64,000 nt of DNA. Source: Symbiodinium kawagutii (lineage: Eukaryota > Sar > Dinophyceae > Suessiales > Symbiodiniaceae). The position numbers and the translations under genes are program-made. The notes below the pieces were generated by a model that did no database searches, was not told the origin of the DNA, and saw nothing but the letters and a program-made list of their open reading frames with translations. Numbering within the stretch: position 1 is the first letter of the stretch; each line of letters opens with the position of its first letter. Below, one piece after another: positions 35,158 through 47,115 of this stretch. The DNA lies in the NCBI GenBank assembly GCA_009767595.1, contig VSDK01022210.1, positions 680,148-744,147 on the forward strand, written 5' to 3'.

Positions 35158-35537
35158 AGTTGTTGAACCATGAGTTTGTTGGTGATTCTCCCCTATTATT
35201 GACTATTATTAGCCACTATTAACCATTGCTAACCCCAATTGGTCAAAAAGCTGGTATATCCCCTATCATTGTTACTGATCATCCCCTACTATTAGCCATT
35301 AACCAACCATTAACCAACCATGGTCCAACCATTAACCATATACCAACCATATAGCTGGTATATCCGAAATCACCAAAGATTAAATCCTGGGTAGCCATCA
35401 TAACCTATTATTAGCCATTCACCAGCTATTAACCAACCATTAACCAGCCATTAACAATTAACCACTAAAAAATGGACAGAAGTCCCCATGGATTGCACCA
35501 TCCGCCACGACACGTAGGTGCAGGGCCGAGGCGCCAC

Positions 35538-35644
35538 CATGGCCATGACGCGCAGCCTCTCCTCCTTCGCTTGCTGCCGTTCCAGCGCCCGCTCCGCCCC
35601 GAGGTATTCCACGAAGCCGCCCGCGAAGATGCCCGTGAAGGTGC
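35538..35644 (-). CDS. Domain I, end of S6 and cytoplasmic helix
   Basis: From TCTAG|GC to GCCATG|GTGGCG, 107 nt. It reads TFTGIFAGGFVEYLGAERAL and then E-R-Q-Q-A-K-E-E-R-L-R-V-M-A-M. The small-residue-rich S6 end (G-I-F-A-G-G-F-V-E) is typical of the channel gate region. A charged helix follows, as in many six-helix channels. The exon is flanked by GGTTAATG on the right and CATTAACC on the left. Confidence 0.75.
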
Positions 35645-36262
35645 CTAGACACAGCGGGATGAATTTCAGTGGTGGATGGGTCATTAACAGTAATAGTGGT
35701 GGTTAATACATCTAATTAGTGGTGAATATAGTGTTTGCATAGGTGGTTATCAACAGTGGTTATGACATATAGTGGTGATTAACATAAGGTGGTGAATATA
35801 GTGGTTACTAGCTAGTGGTTAATATGGTGGTTAAAGGTAATAGTTGTTGATAGTGATAGCGATGATGGCTACTGAAATTTATAGTGTTTAACTAATAGTT
35901 GTCATTAGTGACATCTGGTGGTGAATATAGTATGGTGATTCAATAGTGGACTAATACAGTGGTTGATATAATTAGTTATCAATATCATTGGTCAACTTTT
36001 TTGAGGTTATAGTGATATTCGTGAAGGTTAATAGTGGTTACTAGCTAGTGGTGAATATCGTGGGGTTGTTGCGTTGGCCATGTTGCTTGGCTACACCTCA
36101 ATCCTCAATCTAGCCATCTTCAGATATAGATGCCGGTTTTTGAACAAACATGGCCATGGGTCATGGCTACATATTGACTCTAAGGCACCAGGGGATCTCG
36201 GATCCCCTGGTGATCCCCTCTGCCAACTTGTCATCAACACCGGTGCGGTCCCGACGAGGCGC

Positions 36263-36318
36263 CAGTGCAGCACATCCCCATAATCAAAAAGACCTGGGCA
36301 GCGTGGAGCCGATCCTGG
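36263..36318 (-). CDS. Domain I, first half of S6
   Basis: From ATTCAG|C to a GC donor (ACTG|GCGCCT). It reads QDRLHAAQVFLIMGMCCT. With the next exon it forms a continuous hydrophobic S6 (V-F-L-I-M-G-M-C-C-T-G-T-F-T-G-I-F). Another frame reads F-D-Y-G-D and resembles a potassium filter, but it cannot be joined in phase to either neighbour. Confidence 0.65.
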
Positions 36319-37189
36319 CTGAATGAATCACCATAATAACATCATAGATCCTAGATCTGATAAAAAAATCAAAGGAAATGCTTTTAATACCGACCATCAT
36401 TTAAAAATGATGGCATGGTTGATTTTTTTCCCGATATGCTAGATGTTTATTTAATGGATCAAGTATCACCATAGTATATTGATGGACTAATGTATAAATT
36501 GATATACTTGGTTTAATTCGTCATGGATTTACATCAGTCCAACTACTTTATTACTGCATAAATGGCTGATTACGGATCTTTGATGATTGATAATGGTTGA
36601 TACATCGCAGATGATAATCAATAGCTGGTTAATAAATGGTTTGGCCGATGCTTATCCTATGAACAATGGTTGATTACTTTTGCTGAAAAAAAAGCTGGTA
36701 AAATCATAGTTGTTACAATTACAGTTGAAAATGGCTGATGAACCAGCAATAAATGAGGGTTCAATATGGCTGACCGATGGTTGACAGTTCATGAATCATG
36801 GCTGATCACGTTTGGTGGTGATTTGCGGGGTCGTTTCAAAATCTATAGGCCTACCATGATCTACCACTAACCATTTGATGAAATGAACAAATATAGGTTA
36901 ATCAATTGACATTCCTTATCAATCAATCAAACAGCCTGTGCTATCGAGTGACGAATCAGTCCTTTCCCTGATTGGTTCTACCTCTCTCTGCCTCCTGCAG
37001 TATCAAATGATAGCCAAGGATAGCCAAGGACCATGAAAGCCTAATGCTTGATGCTGGTTAAAATCAGCAAGACTCACAAGCAAAAACACTCATCAATCCT
37101 GATCAGTTTCAAGCATCACAAGACGTCATTCGCCAACCTTCACCATGATAAGCCGCACCACTAGGAATCACGGATCATGGTGGATCGAC

Positions 37190-37289
37190 ATATGGATCCA
37201 AGTGGCCAAGTGGAACGGCATGGAAATGCTCCTGTAGTCGGTGCAGGGATAGTCCTTGGTGATGATCGAGGCCGGAAGCTCCGCAATGG
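37190..37289 (-). CDS. Domain I, turret end and pore helix
   Basis: From CTTCAG|CC to ATAT|GTCG. It reads IAELPASIITKDYPCTDYRS then I-S-M-P-F-H-L-A-T-W-I-H. Y-R-S-I-S-M-P-F-H-L-A-T-W lies where potassium channels have F-T-S-I-P-x-A-x-W-W. No T-V-G-Y-G-D or G-E-W filter follows before S6 begins in the next exon. Confidence 0.65.
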
Positions 37290-37324
37290 CTGAAGAACAT
37301 TTGCTGTTTGCGAATTTGTGTAAT

Positions 37325-37446
37325 GTTAACCCAGGATTAATAAACCCTAGGTTTATTAATTGGGGCGGTTACCATTCTAATGGGAAACCAAGGCTTTTGG
37401 GGGATACCCCCTATTAATCAACCAGGGGTTTATTAATCCTGGGTTA
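37325..37446. mobile_element. Family F inverted-repeat element, single copy
   Basis: TTAACCCAGGATTAATAAACC at the left, GGTTTATTAATCCTGGGTTA at the right: a nearly perfect 20-bp inverted repeat. Internal CTAGGTTTATTAATTGGGG mirrors CCCCTATTAATCAACC, giving a nested second stem. Confidence 0.75.
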
Positions 37447-37901
37447 CAATTATGTCATACCTACAGTCGGACAAGCTAAGGCATGATAAGAACACACAAA
37501 TCTCAAACATGTGAGATAAATGGCCTGGGTTTAGCTACTCCAAAGAAATTGCTGGGCGGCACCTTCGATTTTAGCACAAGAGCTGAGCTGTCGTCTGCCT
37601 AACATGGACAGCTGACAAGTGTTGGCAACACAGTGCCGTAGATCAAAGTGACCATGCTTCTTGCTTCGAATTACTCATAATAAATGTGGATCCTTGTATA
37701 ACTTGCGTCTGCTTAGAAACTTGATATGGGCAACTATTGCTAAACAATCTACTAGCAATAGTTGTCTTCCTTGTATAACTTGTGTATGCCAATGTAGTTG
37801 TATAAAACAGATTTGGCAACTGTTACTATCAGCCATGATTTTTTCCCTGCCATATGATTGGTTACCAAACATAGTTTATTGATTTGTTTCCTTGTGTATG
37901 A

Positions 37902-38086
37902 TACCCTCTAGTGAACTAACATGACAATGGAAAATCCACCATTGTTAGGAAAACCCTTTATGTTCAAATTATGGCATATATGAGTTTATGGTTTAAACCC
38001 TTTTTGTGTTTCCTATCCACCAAAGTGGCAAATCATCCATTTATGGTCTATTTACCCTATTGCCAAGTTAGTTCACCAGAGGGTAA
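37902..38086. mobile_element. Family C element
   Basis: TACCCTCTAGTGAACTAACAT to AAGTTAGTTCACCAGAGGGTAA; internal GGAAAATCCACCATT. Confidence 0.8.
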
Positions 38087-38181
38087 TCTAACATGGCAAT
38101 AAAACAATCACCATTTCCAATAGGTAAGTAAGAAACAAATGGTGGATGATCCATCGCCAAGTTAGTTCACCAAAGGATAAT
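38087..38181. mobile_element. Family C element, tandem to the previous
   Basis: CTAACATGGCAATAAAACAATC to CAAGTTAGTTCACCAAAGGATAA; it appears to share or lack the left terminus, so two elements sit end to end. Confidence 0.65.
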
Positions 38182-38360
38182 CCCCTATTGTTGGTTAACC
38201 ACCATCATTATTATTGGTTTTAACCACTATTGTTAGCCATTATTAGCTTGTTAACCATTGTTGTAATAACCCTTAACCGCCTATTGTTGTTCCTTTCATC
38301 ACTGGAGATCCCAGGTCAAGGCGCTCCAGTGAGATGGATCAAGCCATGCGGCAGTCCCAC

Positions 38361-38402
38361 CTGGGACGAGCGAAGTTCTCACAACGGACTCGCAGTGAAA
38401 AG
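38361..38402 (-). CDS. Domain I, extracellular turret exon 2
   Basis: A 42-nt micro-exon between CACAG|CT and CCAG|GTGGGA. It reads FHCESVVRTSLVP. It carries one Cys that could pair with a Cys in the next exon outside the membrane. Both splice phases fit the neighbours. Confidence 0.55.
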
Positions 38403-38942
38403 CTGTGAGAATCGACGGTGTTCATGGGGTCTGTGGCCGGAGAGTTGGGATTTCTTGGGGCGAACAATTTGAAATACTGAATGTTTAGCTAGGAGGTATG
38501 TTTTGAATCCACGATTTTCATCGGGTTGATGGCCGGAGTTTTTCGGATTCTTGAGGGAGAATAATTTAAGATCTCTTTGTGTTCAGCCAGAAGGAATATT
38601 CATAGTTTGATCACTTGGTAAACGATTTTCGGTTCGGGAAGTTCATCTCAATTCTGGGGTATCAGTTGATTAAAACTGGATGATGGCCAACTGATGTCAC
38701 AGCACACTCAGCCATGAACAACTTCTATCAATCGACGGATTATCGATTCGACGCGTTGATCTGGCTGAATGGCAGCTGAACATCTGGTCCACTACCAATG
38801 GCCATGAATGGTCTAATCGGCCCAGGGCACCAACATCCAAAATCAGCCCAAAGCACCATGGAAAGTGCCATAGAAGGATGGATTGAGTACCTGGGCGACC
38901 TGACCTGTGCCCCATCAAGGCGGCAGCTACCATCACCGCAAC

Positions 38943-39030
38943 CGCCATCCCCCAGCGGTGAACGCTCGCCGTAACGGGGCTCAGGGACCAAGACATTTTC
39001 GAAGCGCTCGCCCACTTCGCCTCCCGAGTC
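38943..39030 (-). CDS. Domain I, extracellular turret exon 1
   Basis: From GTGAG|GAC to GGCG|GTTGCGG. It reads DSGGEVGERFENVLVPEPRY then G-E-R-S-P-L-G-D-G. It is hydrophilic and lies between S5 and the pore helix. A second frame is open and hydrophobic (A-V-A-V-M-V-A-A-A-L-M-G) but does not match the flanking phases. Confidence 0.6.
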
Positions 39031-42000
39031 CTCACACGGAAGCAAACGGTCATGAGACCATGAGGGTTTGAGATGGTTCGAGATGAAATGATAAGTGATA
39101 TTTAGGATGGTTAAGATGAAGATGGTTAAGATTAAGATAGAGGATTGGTCATGATTGTGAAAACGGTTAAGATTAAGAGTGGTGAAGTTTAAAATGGTTA
39201 AGATGGTGAAACCTCAGTTGATCGGAATCAGTTTTTGATGGTGAATCGTGAGGGTTGATCACGTGGTTGACGATAAAATCTATTGACAAACAAGTTCAAT
39301 GGTAAAAACCAATCATGCATATAGATTACTCAGTGGTAAACAATGGATTTTCCTGCGCCCAACTATATGCTGGCCATGATTTTTGGCGACCTCACAAGAA
39401 AGCGCAGGATTGCTTTGTGGCGGTTTTGTTTGGCGTGTGACACAACGGTTGGGCATCGGGAGTAGCGTGATTCGTGATGATCGACGACAATTGATGATAT
39501 CATCAACAAATCAGTATGATAATGTATGAATATGTATGATATGCTTACTAGGTGGGGCCCCCTGGTTACCCCTGCCTGTTCACATCCGATGCATTACCGG
39601 AACAGTTGGGATGCGGTAACATGCCAGGACAACGCCACTGCTGCCCAACCCAAAGGTATGACCTTGCGGGAGGTTATACCCATACGGTCAAGGATCATTA
39701 TGATCATTCAAACTGATGAGCATTTGCTACTACCAATCATAGGCATGGACTGAGCCAGCACCAGCAGTCCATAAAACCTCTGAAATTTTCGGTCATGATG
39801 GGATCAACGGCAAATGGCTCACTGAGGATGAGCCCAACAATTTTGCAGAACGGGGCCACGGGGTGCTGCAATTTGGAATCAGCATCGCTCTTGATTTCCA
39901 CATTTGGAGTGTCAATCTTCGAAGCTAACTGTTCTTTTGAATTCAGTTCGATTTTGAGTGGCAAGTCTCGTCATAAGTTGGGCACCGTAGGATACAAACT
40001 AGGCACATGAATAGTGCCTCCGGGTCCGGGACTTTCCTGTGAACATTGTTGATGGCTGCAATGGCTTGCAGCTGTGACCAATGCACACATGGGCTTAACT
40101 TGATCACAAAACCAACATGGGTCACCAATGATGGGAAAAAGCTACCACATTCACCACGCAAACTCAGAATTCACACATTCTGCTGGAACATAGAAAGCAT
40201 ATCTACGGCGTACCTGCAGTAATTACAATGTTTTTCGCTACTTCAAAGCTGGCTGATTATCACTGCACGCTGTCCTTCTCGAGCACATACAGGCACACAG
40301 TGAAAATGTACCTGTGCACAGGATCAACGGGTGTGCATTGGCGGGCCATAACTTGGCGTCGACGAGTAGTGAATAGTTTCATAGGGCAGAATCCGCTCCA
40401 AATATCAGGATGCTTGATGGGTGAAAATAGGGTAAACACCTGCGATTTGCCAAGCGAGGTGACACACATGAATCGCAATGGAACCACTCAACTTATTACG
40501 CAACCTCCACTGAATGAGTCACAGGGAAAGGTTACAACTTGCATCACGGGAACACCTGTTCCACCCAGGTGTGAATAGGGGTTCTTGATTGCTCAGAAAC
40601 CCCTGGCTGATGAACTCCAATTCATAATCACAGTGCAGTTTACAAAACTGCAGTCCGTTGATCATTGAGTTGATTCCACCCACCATGAACTCAAAAGTAT
40701 GGGGGCAAATGCTCTACCTGACTTTACTTGAAGTCTAAGTGATGCCCGCCTGCCGAAAAAAGGGCAGACAAATTGTAAACTTGGTTTATGCCTCTCTGTT
40801 GTCAAGCCCCGAATGCTGGTCATACCAATTGCTGAGAGCTTAAGGGGTTGAGAACCATGGGTCGTTAGAGATCAATTAATACATCCCACTCACAATAAAT
40901 GACTTAGATTATCCCAATGCTGTTACGGTTGCTACTTGCTACCATCAACTAACACTTGGGTGGGCGAGCATTCACCAAACATTCCCACTCAGGATGCGCA
41001 TCTTGAAAGCTGAGTTTTCAAATGTGCATTTGCCATGACCTCTAGTGATCAAACATGGCTGGAACACGTGGCCCCATTCCCAAGAGGTAAACCATCAGAG
41101 GTGGGCTTTCCAACCATCCATAGACTGGTTGCCACGCTTGGCACCCTGGCCTTCACCATTTCCAAATTTTCGATATTGCTGAGGCCAGACCATTTGCTGA
41201 TGGCTAAGTTATGCCACGAATCACACTTATTCAACATTCTCTTTCTCCATTGCTGTCTCTGTCGAGGCTGCGGGTTGAACATTCGCAATTTCATTGGCAA
41301 TCCACCACTCTGAGATTCCTCCAAGCACTATTCACACAAGATTCAGCAGCATTATCCAATACTAACCACTGTCCACAGCTGGTTAGCCAGCTGATTCACC
41401 GGCTCACTCACTACTAACTACCACCAAACATGAGTAACCATGAAACCATTTCCAACTGGCCACGATCAGCCATCACCAGTAAACCGTGGTGATTTTTCAA
41501 AAGATTATTCGGCCATGCTGATCCTCTGCGGCCATTCGACCATGCGGCTTTCCCCATAATTTACCATTGCTTCCCAAATCTTACGAAACCAGGAACCAGT
41601 TTCAACCCTTGGGCCATTATGAACCATCCACTAGAACCTACTATTACATATAGCTTTGCTAGTGGCCTTCACCAGGCTGAAGAATCACCAGTTTCAAGCA
41701 TCAACAACTATCTTCAGCCATCAATATGCATCAATATCAACATGCATCAATATCAATATCCACCATCACCAAGCACTACTAACCAATACCAAGTTCATCA
41801 CCAACTATTTTCCACTACGATCAAAACTAACCATCACCAACCACTACTATCACCAATATTAGAAGCCGTCACCACTACTAACCAATGATTCTTAACCACT
41901 ATCAGCCAGTAGACTAACCAGTGCAAACCATCAAATATAACAATTCAGATCAACATCAATACTAACCATCATCAATCACTACTTACCCCCATAACTACAA

Positions 42001-42275
42001 CAAAATAAAGATTCTTAAAATCAATACTACCATTGGTCCAATACCGTTATCAATCAATTGGTCTTGAAATCAATACTATTTTGATAGTAACCACTATTCA
42101 CCAGCATTTAAGCATTGTTCAACAACTATTAACCACTATTTAACTATATGATTTAACACTGTTCAACAATGATTTAACCACTATTTAATCACTACTTAAC
42201 CACTATTTGGCCACTATTTAAGAACCAATGCTAACCATCAAAAAGTCACCAGCAGACCCGCCCCCGGCAGCTCAC
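39031..42275. other. Introns around the 40269 micro-exon
   Basis: GATGGTTAAGAT repeats at 39060-39240 and ACCACTATTTAACCACT repeats at 41600-42240. A minus-strand frame at 41049-41324 was considered but has no phase support. Confidence 0.5.
40269..40311 (-). CDS. Domain I, end of S5
   Basis: A 43-nt micro-exon between CACAG|G and AGC|GTGCAG. It reads YIFTVCLYVLEKDS, completing the S5 helix begun in the previous exon: ...L-L-A-V-W-Y-I-F-T-V-C-L-Y-V-L-E. A hydrophobic helix ending in an acidic residue is typical of the S5 outer end. GC content here is only slightly above background; the call rests on fit and phase. Confidence 0.65.
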
Positions 42276-42373
42276 CACACGGCCAGCAGGGCGTAGCATC
42301 CTCGGCGTAGGGCGGGGCCACGTAGCCACACGACGTCGCAAAGCGATTGGATGGCGGGGACCCAGGACCTCGA
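42276..42373 (-). CDS. Domain I, S4-S5 linker and start of S5
   Basis: From GGCAG|TCG to GTGTG|GTGAGC. It reads SRSWVPAIQSLCDVVWLRGP then A-L-R-R-G-C-Y-A-L-L-A-V-W. The I-Q-S-L-x-D part aligns with the domain II linker (K-Q-T-L-K-A). All three frames of this island are open; phase on both sides supports this one. Confidence 0.6.
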
Positions 42374-42590
42374 CTGCCGGGGCGGGTGAGGCTTGGGTGA
42401 TGGGGTTTTGGATGGTGGTTTATAGTGGTTTATGGTGGTGTTTAGAGTGAATAGTTAATGATGGTTAATGATGTTTTATGAAAGTTAATGAGGGTTAATG
42501 ATGGTGATTTATAGTGGTGTTTATAGTTTGTGATGGTTCATGATGGTGGTTTATGGTGGTCTATGGTGGTGCTATATGGTGCTTATAATT

Positions 42591-42664
42591 AATGAGGGTG
42601 AATGAGGGTGAATGAGGGTGAATGAGGGTGAATGATGATTACTGAGGGTGAATGAGGGTGAATG
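42591..42664. repeat. 10-bp tandem repeat (AATGAGGGTG)
   Basis: Seven units, two of them variant, in the gene-sense 3' half of the intron before the S4-S5 exon; a regular form of the general ATGGTTAATG background. Confidence 0.9.
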
Positions 42665-44009
42665 ATTGATGATTAATCAGGGTTAATGAGGGTAAAGGAT
42701 GGTAAATGATGGTGGTGTATGGCGGTGTATGGTGGTATATAATTGTTAGCTGATGGCGGATTAATGTTGGTTAAATGATGGCTATTCATGCTGGGCCATT
42801 TTGATGATGTTGAGAGTGGGGTATGATGATGACATGATTCCAAATGCCAGTTGATAATGGCTCGTGATGGTTAAAGGATGCTTTATGATTGTTTTATGGT
42901 GGTTAGCCAGTGGAAGGTTAATGACAGCTATGATGGTTACTTCCCAGAGTAGGTCATGGGCTTGTGATAGTTTAGGATGGTTACTCATGCTCGATGATGA
43001 TGTGAATGGGGCTGATGGCGAATGATGACCCCAGCTATGAATGCTTAATGATGATGTGAATGTTGACTGGTATTGGTTACTGTAATGGTGATGGTTACCC
43101 CTGATGATGATCATGAATTGTCAGGGTTTTACAATAATGGTTGACAATGGTTCATGATGATGGCTACCAAATCGCTCATCATGGATGCGACAAATTCATG
43201 GATGTTTACAGTGCAAGTTTATGATTCTTGGTGATGCTGATGGTGTTTGACGGTGATGGTGGTGAATGCCGATGGTTCACAATTATGATGAACATGCTTA
43301 ATTCAAAGGGCTTGGTCAACCGTTCATGGTCCTTGAAGTCCTTGTGATCAATCACAGTTCCTGGACGGCTCCAAAAAAAGGTAGTTGTATCATGTTACAT
43401 CATCAGGAATGGAGAGAAGCGGATCAGCAAAACAATCTAGCCAAATATGCCCAACAATCTAGCCAAAAGAATCAACAACCAACCGTAGAGGTGACTTACA
43501 CTCAACCTGGACCTTGCAGAATCCCTGCGGGCCAACCAGTATCCCTGCAGAGTGGTGCTACGAGTCCTGAATTTGAAATTAAGTTGCTTTTGGCATCTAC
43601 AAGCATAGTCAGAGTGGCTATCTACAGTTCTATTATTTCTGATGTTCAACTGGATTTTGGCGCATCTATGCGTATCTAAATATAATTTCAAATCAGATTC
43701 TGTTGAAGAAACCTGGCTTGTTCAACAAAAATGACCTGCCAATCACTAAATGTTGACAGGAAAACCGTACAATCCAAGACGGCATGCACAACAACTTTTT
43801 ACCTAAATAGAAATAAGCGCATGAGAATGTCTATGCACATGTGTGGGCGCATTTGTGTAAAAGAGGCTTCCCCCCCATAATGCCGCACAACTACAATGAA
43901 AATGGGGACATCCCACCATCATGGCAACCTCCGTGGGGCAACCTATCTACGTACACAGCACCCATCGCAAAGGACCACCGAAACCAACCACCCCCCCTTT
44001 CCCATTCAC

Positions 44010-44099
44010 CATTGGCCCCCAAAACCATGAAAATGTCAGGTTTTACCCTTTAAAACTTGATTCATAACCTATAAAAATGATGGATGTGTGGGCCCTGGC
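44010..44099. repeat. Dispersed repeat E, copy 2
   Basis: Same orientation as copy 1, ending TGATGGATGTGTGGGCCCTGG; no clear inverted termini. Confidence 0.75.
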
Positions 44100-44131
44100 A
44101 GAACAGCAACCACCCCATGGACACTGCAGTC

Positions 44132-44217
44132 GATCCAACTCGATCCGAGGCACTCCAACATCAACAAGCGCATCAGGCGGCAGGGCAAGATCACGTTCAG
44201 CCACGCATGACCCCAAC
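44132..44217 (-). CDS. Domain I, S3-S4 loop and S4-like helix
   Basis: From GACAG|GT. It reads WGHAWLNVILPCRLMRLLML then E-C-L-G-S-S-W-I. Only two Arg occur at three-residue spacing (C-R-L-M-R-L-L), fewer than in a typical voltage sensor. A GA donor (ATC|GACTGC) is assumed because it keeps phase 0 into the S5 exon. An alternative acidic frame (E-R-D-L-A-L-P-P) is open but out of phase. Confidence 0.6.
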
Positions 44218-44549
44218 CTGTCAGCTGATGGTCGTTGTGTGAAGGCCTAGCAAAACTACGGGCGCTTGGCTACGATTCGCCATCTGTTCTTGGGAAAAGT
44301 GCAGCATCTTCAGAATATCACTATTGCAAAATGACCGAAACAAAAAACACATCGATCACAGCATCTGTGACACAAGCCATACCGTGGCACTGCTGACACC
44401 GTCATGATAAGGAAAAACAAAAACATAGATTGAGTCTCATCCAAAATATTCTTGGCGGCAACCAATGGTGTGCTGACCTGCTGTGGCCGCCAACGACTTC
44501 AACGTGCAGTTGCAATACCCACATTTACAAATATGAAAATTAGAAAAAG

Positions 44550-44577
44550 ACACACACACACACACACACACACGCGC
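44550..44577. repeat. (CA)n microsatellite
   Basis: Eleven CA units then CGCGCG. Confidence 0.95.
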
Positions 44578-45726
44578 GTAAAATACTATAGTTGGCAAGT
44601 CTGCATGCAAAATGTGTACATGCAGAGCAGGTGCATATACATCTACGTCATCTTACATATGGGCTTCTCCAAAGATGGAGTACCCTCAAACCTGGTGGTT
44701 TCCCAATTAATAGCCACAACTACTACGGAACTGGTTAGTGGGTGCAACCGTTTATGGACAAACCCAAATCATCGTTTAACCAGCTTTGTCAAATCATTGT
44801 TGCTTATCATCTCCTAGTCTTGACCATAAAAGAACGGTTCTTAACCGTACAGAAGCCGCATAAAATCCTATGCATTTCTACTCGATGCCCATGTCCTCGC
44901 CCTCGTTGGGACCCAACTTGGCAAACACAGCGACTGCCCACCTTTCACCTCGTAGTCAGGATGGAGACCCTCATCATGCCTGGCGAACTGATGCCCCCCC
45001 AGTTCGTTGGCTTTGGTTGTAGTTAGGGTAATAACGATTGTAAATGATATAGCCATAGCCAGTTATGATTGATAGGTGACAGTTATTTGGCTCATGAATG
45101 CTTATTAAACAACTTCTAAGTCGGGGCATGATTGTGCCGACGCTGCTCAGTTATCCATGCATGGTTTCAACGAATCACCGGTCAAAGCATGTAGAGCGTT
45201 CGATATAGGATGTTCCCATGCGGATTGGAGCGGCAACAAATCGGCAACAAATCTGTGCTGTAGGTACTTCAACACTTTCTCACAGGGGATTCTTGCTAAG
45301 CCAAATTCAAAATGCACAACATGAGGGTGGCACCATCAATGTCTATGCGACCACAAATGCCAGTTGATTTTGATGATTATAGTTAAATACTATGGTAATG
45401 ATGGTGATTCCCATGGTCAACAACAAACGCGGCCAATGATTGATTAATCCATGTTCATTGCTACTGGTTCAATATCGATGGTTCAAAGTCAACGGTTCGT
45501 TGGCGGTTTACAACCTTAACTTTCCCTGTGGTACGCTAACCTTGAAGTTCAAAATTAACATTTGCAATGGGCAAACCAGCTATTCCCAGACTTTCCACGC
45601 AGGTGAGCTGACCAAACGGTCGAATCCCTGAAGCGCTTGGTGATGAACCTGGTTGCCTGCTGAATCAACGGGACCTCCATGAACATCCCAGCCTTCCTTT
45701 TTGGGACACTGGTGGTGAGGCTCCAC

Positions 45727-45894
45727 CCTTGGTGGTTCCCCTGCGCCTGATGGGAGTGCAAGTCTCTATGAAAGCCATCAGGGAGATCAAATCCACCACG
45801 CCAATGAAGGACACGATGTAGCTACCCCTGAGATTGCGCATGGACTCGCGAGACTTTCCAGCGGAGCTCCAAGGGATTTCCATTGTTGACAAGG
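45727..45894 (-). CDS. Domain I, S2-S3 loop and S3
   Basis: A 168-nt exon. After a charged loop (S-A-G-K-S-R-E-S-M-R-N-L-R-G) it reads SYIVSFIGVVDLISLMAFIE and then T-C-T-P-I-R-R-R. The S-F-x-G-V-V-D-L motif is a close match to S3 of potassium-channel-like proteins, including the conserved Asp. The TTAGAG|CC acceptor and AAGG|GTGGAG donor match the phases of both neighbours. Confidence 0.75.
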
Positions 45895-46233
45895 CTCTAA
45901 AATGCCCAGCCAGTGAAATCATGGTTATGGTTGGTTACCCTACCGTTGGGTTGAAGAAGGACTGACGATGGCTGACTGACAATGGTCAAAGACCTGCCAG
46001 AGGAAGAGGTTCATGATCGCAGTAGGATGTGAAATAAGAACAACCAATGGCTGGACGTGCCACTCTTTGCCCCAGAAAAGTATTGGTCGTTCTGAGCCAT
46101 GGTGCTAGTTAACCGATGTAAAAAAAGGACGCAGTCAAATACATATTTGGCAGCGCCCAACCTCCCACCATATGATCATGTTTGAATGGGCGGGCTTTGG
46201 CCTGCAGGTGTCTCATCACTTGCGGTATCCATT

Positions 46234-46277
46234 TCAAACAAACAAACAAACAAACAAACAAACAAACAAACAAACAA
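46234..46277. repeat. (CAAA)n microsatellite
   Basis: Eleven units of AAAC about 80 bp downstream of the domain I S2 exon in gene sense. Confidence 0.95.
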
Positions 46278-46356
46278 TGAACTAGCCAGCCAGCCAACCA
46301 ACCAGGCAACCAACATAAACAAAAACCCAAGCATAAACAAAATGGCATCTGGCCAC

Positions 46357-46409
46357 CCTGCCTGAGCACCACCATGCGCAGAATGAACTCTAAGCAAAAG
46401 CAAATGGTC
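46357..46409 (-). CDS. Domain I, S2 core
   Basis: From CCAAG|G to CAGG|GTGGCC. It reads TICFCLEFILRMVVLRQ. The F-x-x-E-F-x-x-R pattern is the classical S2 signature of voltage-gated channels, in which the acidic residue pairs with S4 arginines. It parallels the domain II S2 exon (F-C-I-E-F-I-L-H). A CAAA microsatellite lies just downstream in the intron. Confidence 0.7.
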
Positions 46410-47115
46410 CTTGGCACGGAAGTTCTAGAGGATTTGACAGCCAACATCAGCTGAGTATGGTTAATGATGGCTACACATTGGTTAAATGGTGCTTTTTAGT
46501 TACTACATGTTACTACTATGGTTAACAATGCTTGGATGTCGGTTAATCATATGATTATCATTGCTTACAGATCTTACAGTAAACCGAAGCCACGGGCCTT
46601 TCCACGTCCCCGCCGGACGATTTCCAGCAGCATTCAGAATGGAACTGGTTAGAGCTAAGCTAAGGCCTGCAACGAAGTGAATGACCGTTCCACGTGTTGC
46701 GCCACTCCATCGCCACTACAGTAACTGGAAAATCTGGAAACATGAGAAACCACACATGGTTGATTGATCTCAGAAAGGCAGCATGCATACTTGTCCACTG
46801 TTCCAAAGGAAGCCATGTTCCAGCTTGACCTATTGGGGGCCACTGTTCACATCCTATCAAAGACCGGTTACTTGCCAAGCTGTCGGAATCTTCATCCATC
46901 CATATACTGGGATTTCTGCGTAATGGCTCCATCGCATTTCATAGCCTGATCATGGGTATGTCGCTATTCTTGTTGGTTCTCAGCCATATATTCATCATTC
47001 TACATTTATTTTCCCGCTTTAGCAACCATGACATCCCATGACCAATATGATGGAAAGGGGGCTGCCTGTTAAACGTCAAAGGGGCAGCTCTAGAAACAGA
47101 TCACCCGTCAGAATC

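Noticed and set aside
36091..36273. F-D-Y-G-D reading as a potassium selectivity filter of domain I
   Set aside because: Attractive at first, but no acceptor or donor combination joins this frame to the neighbouring exons. Another frame of the same island gives a smooth S6 with matching phases.
38697..39053. 118-codon hydrophobic minus-strand frame
   Set aside because: It shares the island with the turret exon but is in a frame that does not match the phase of the exon at 38361-38402.
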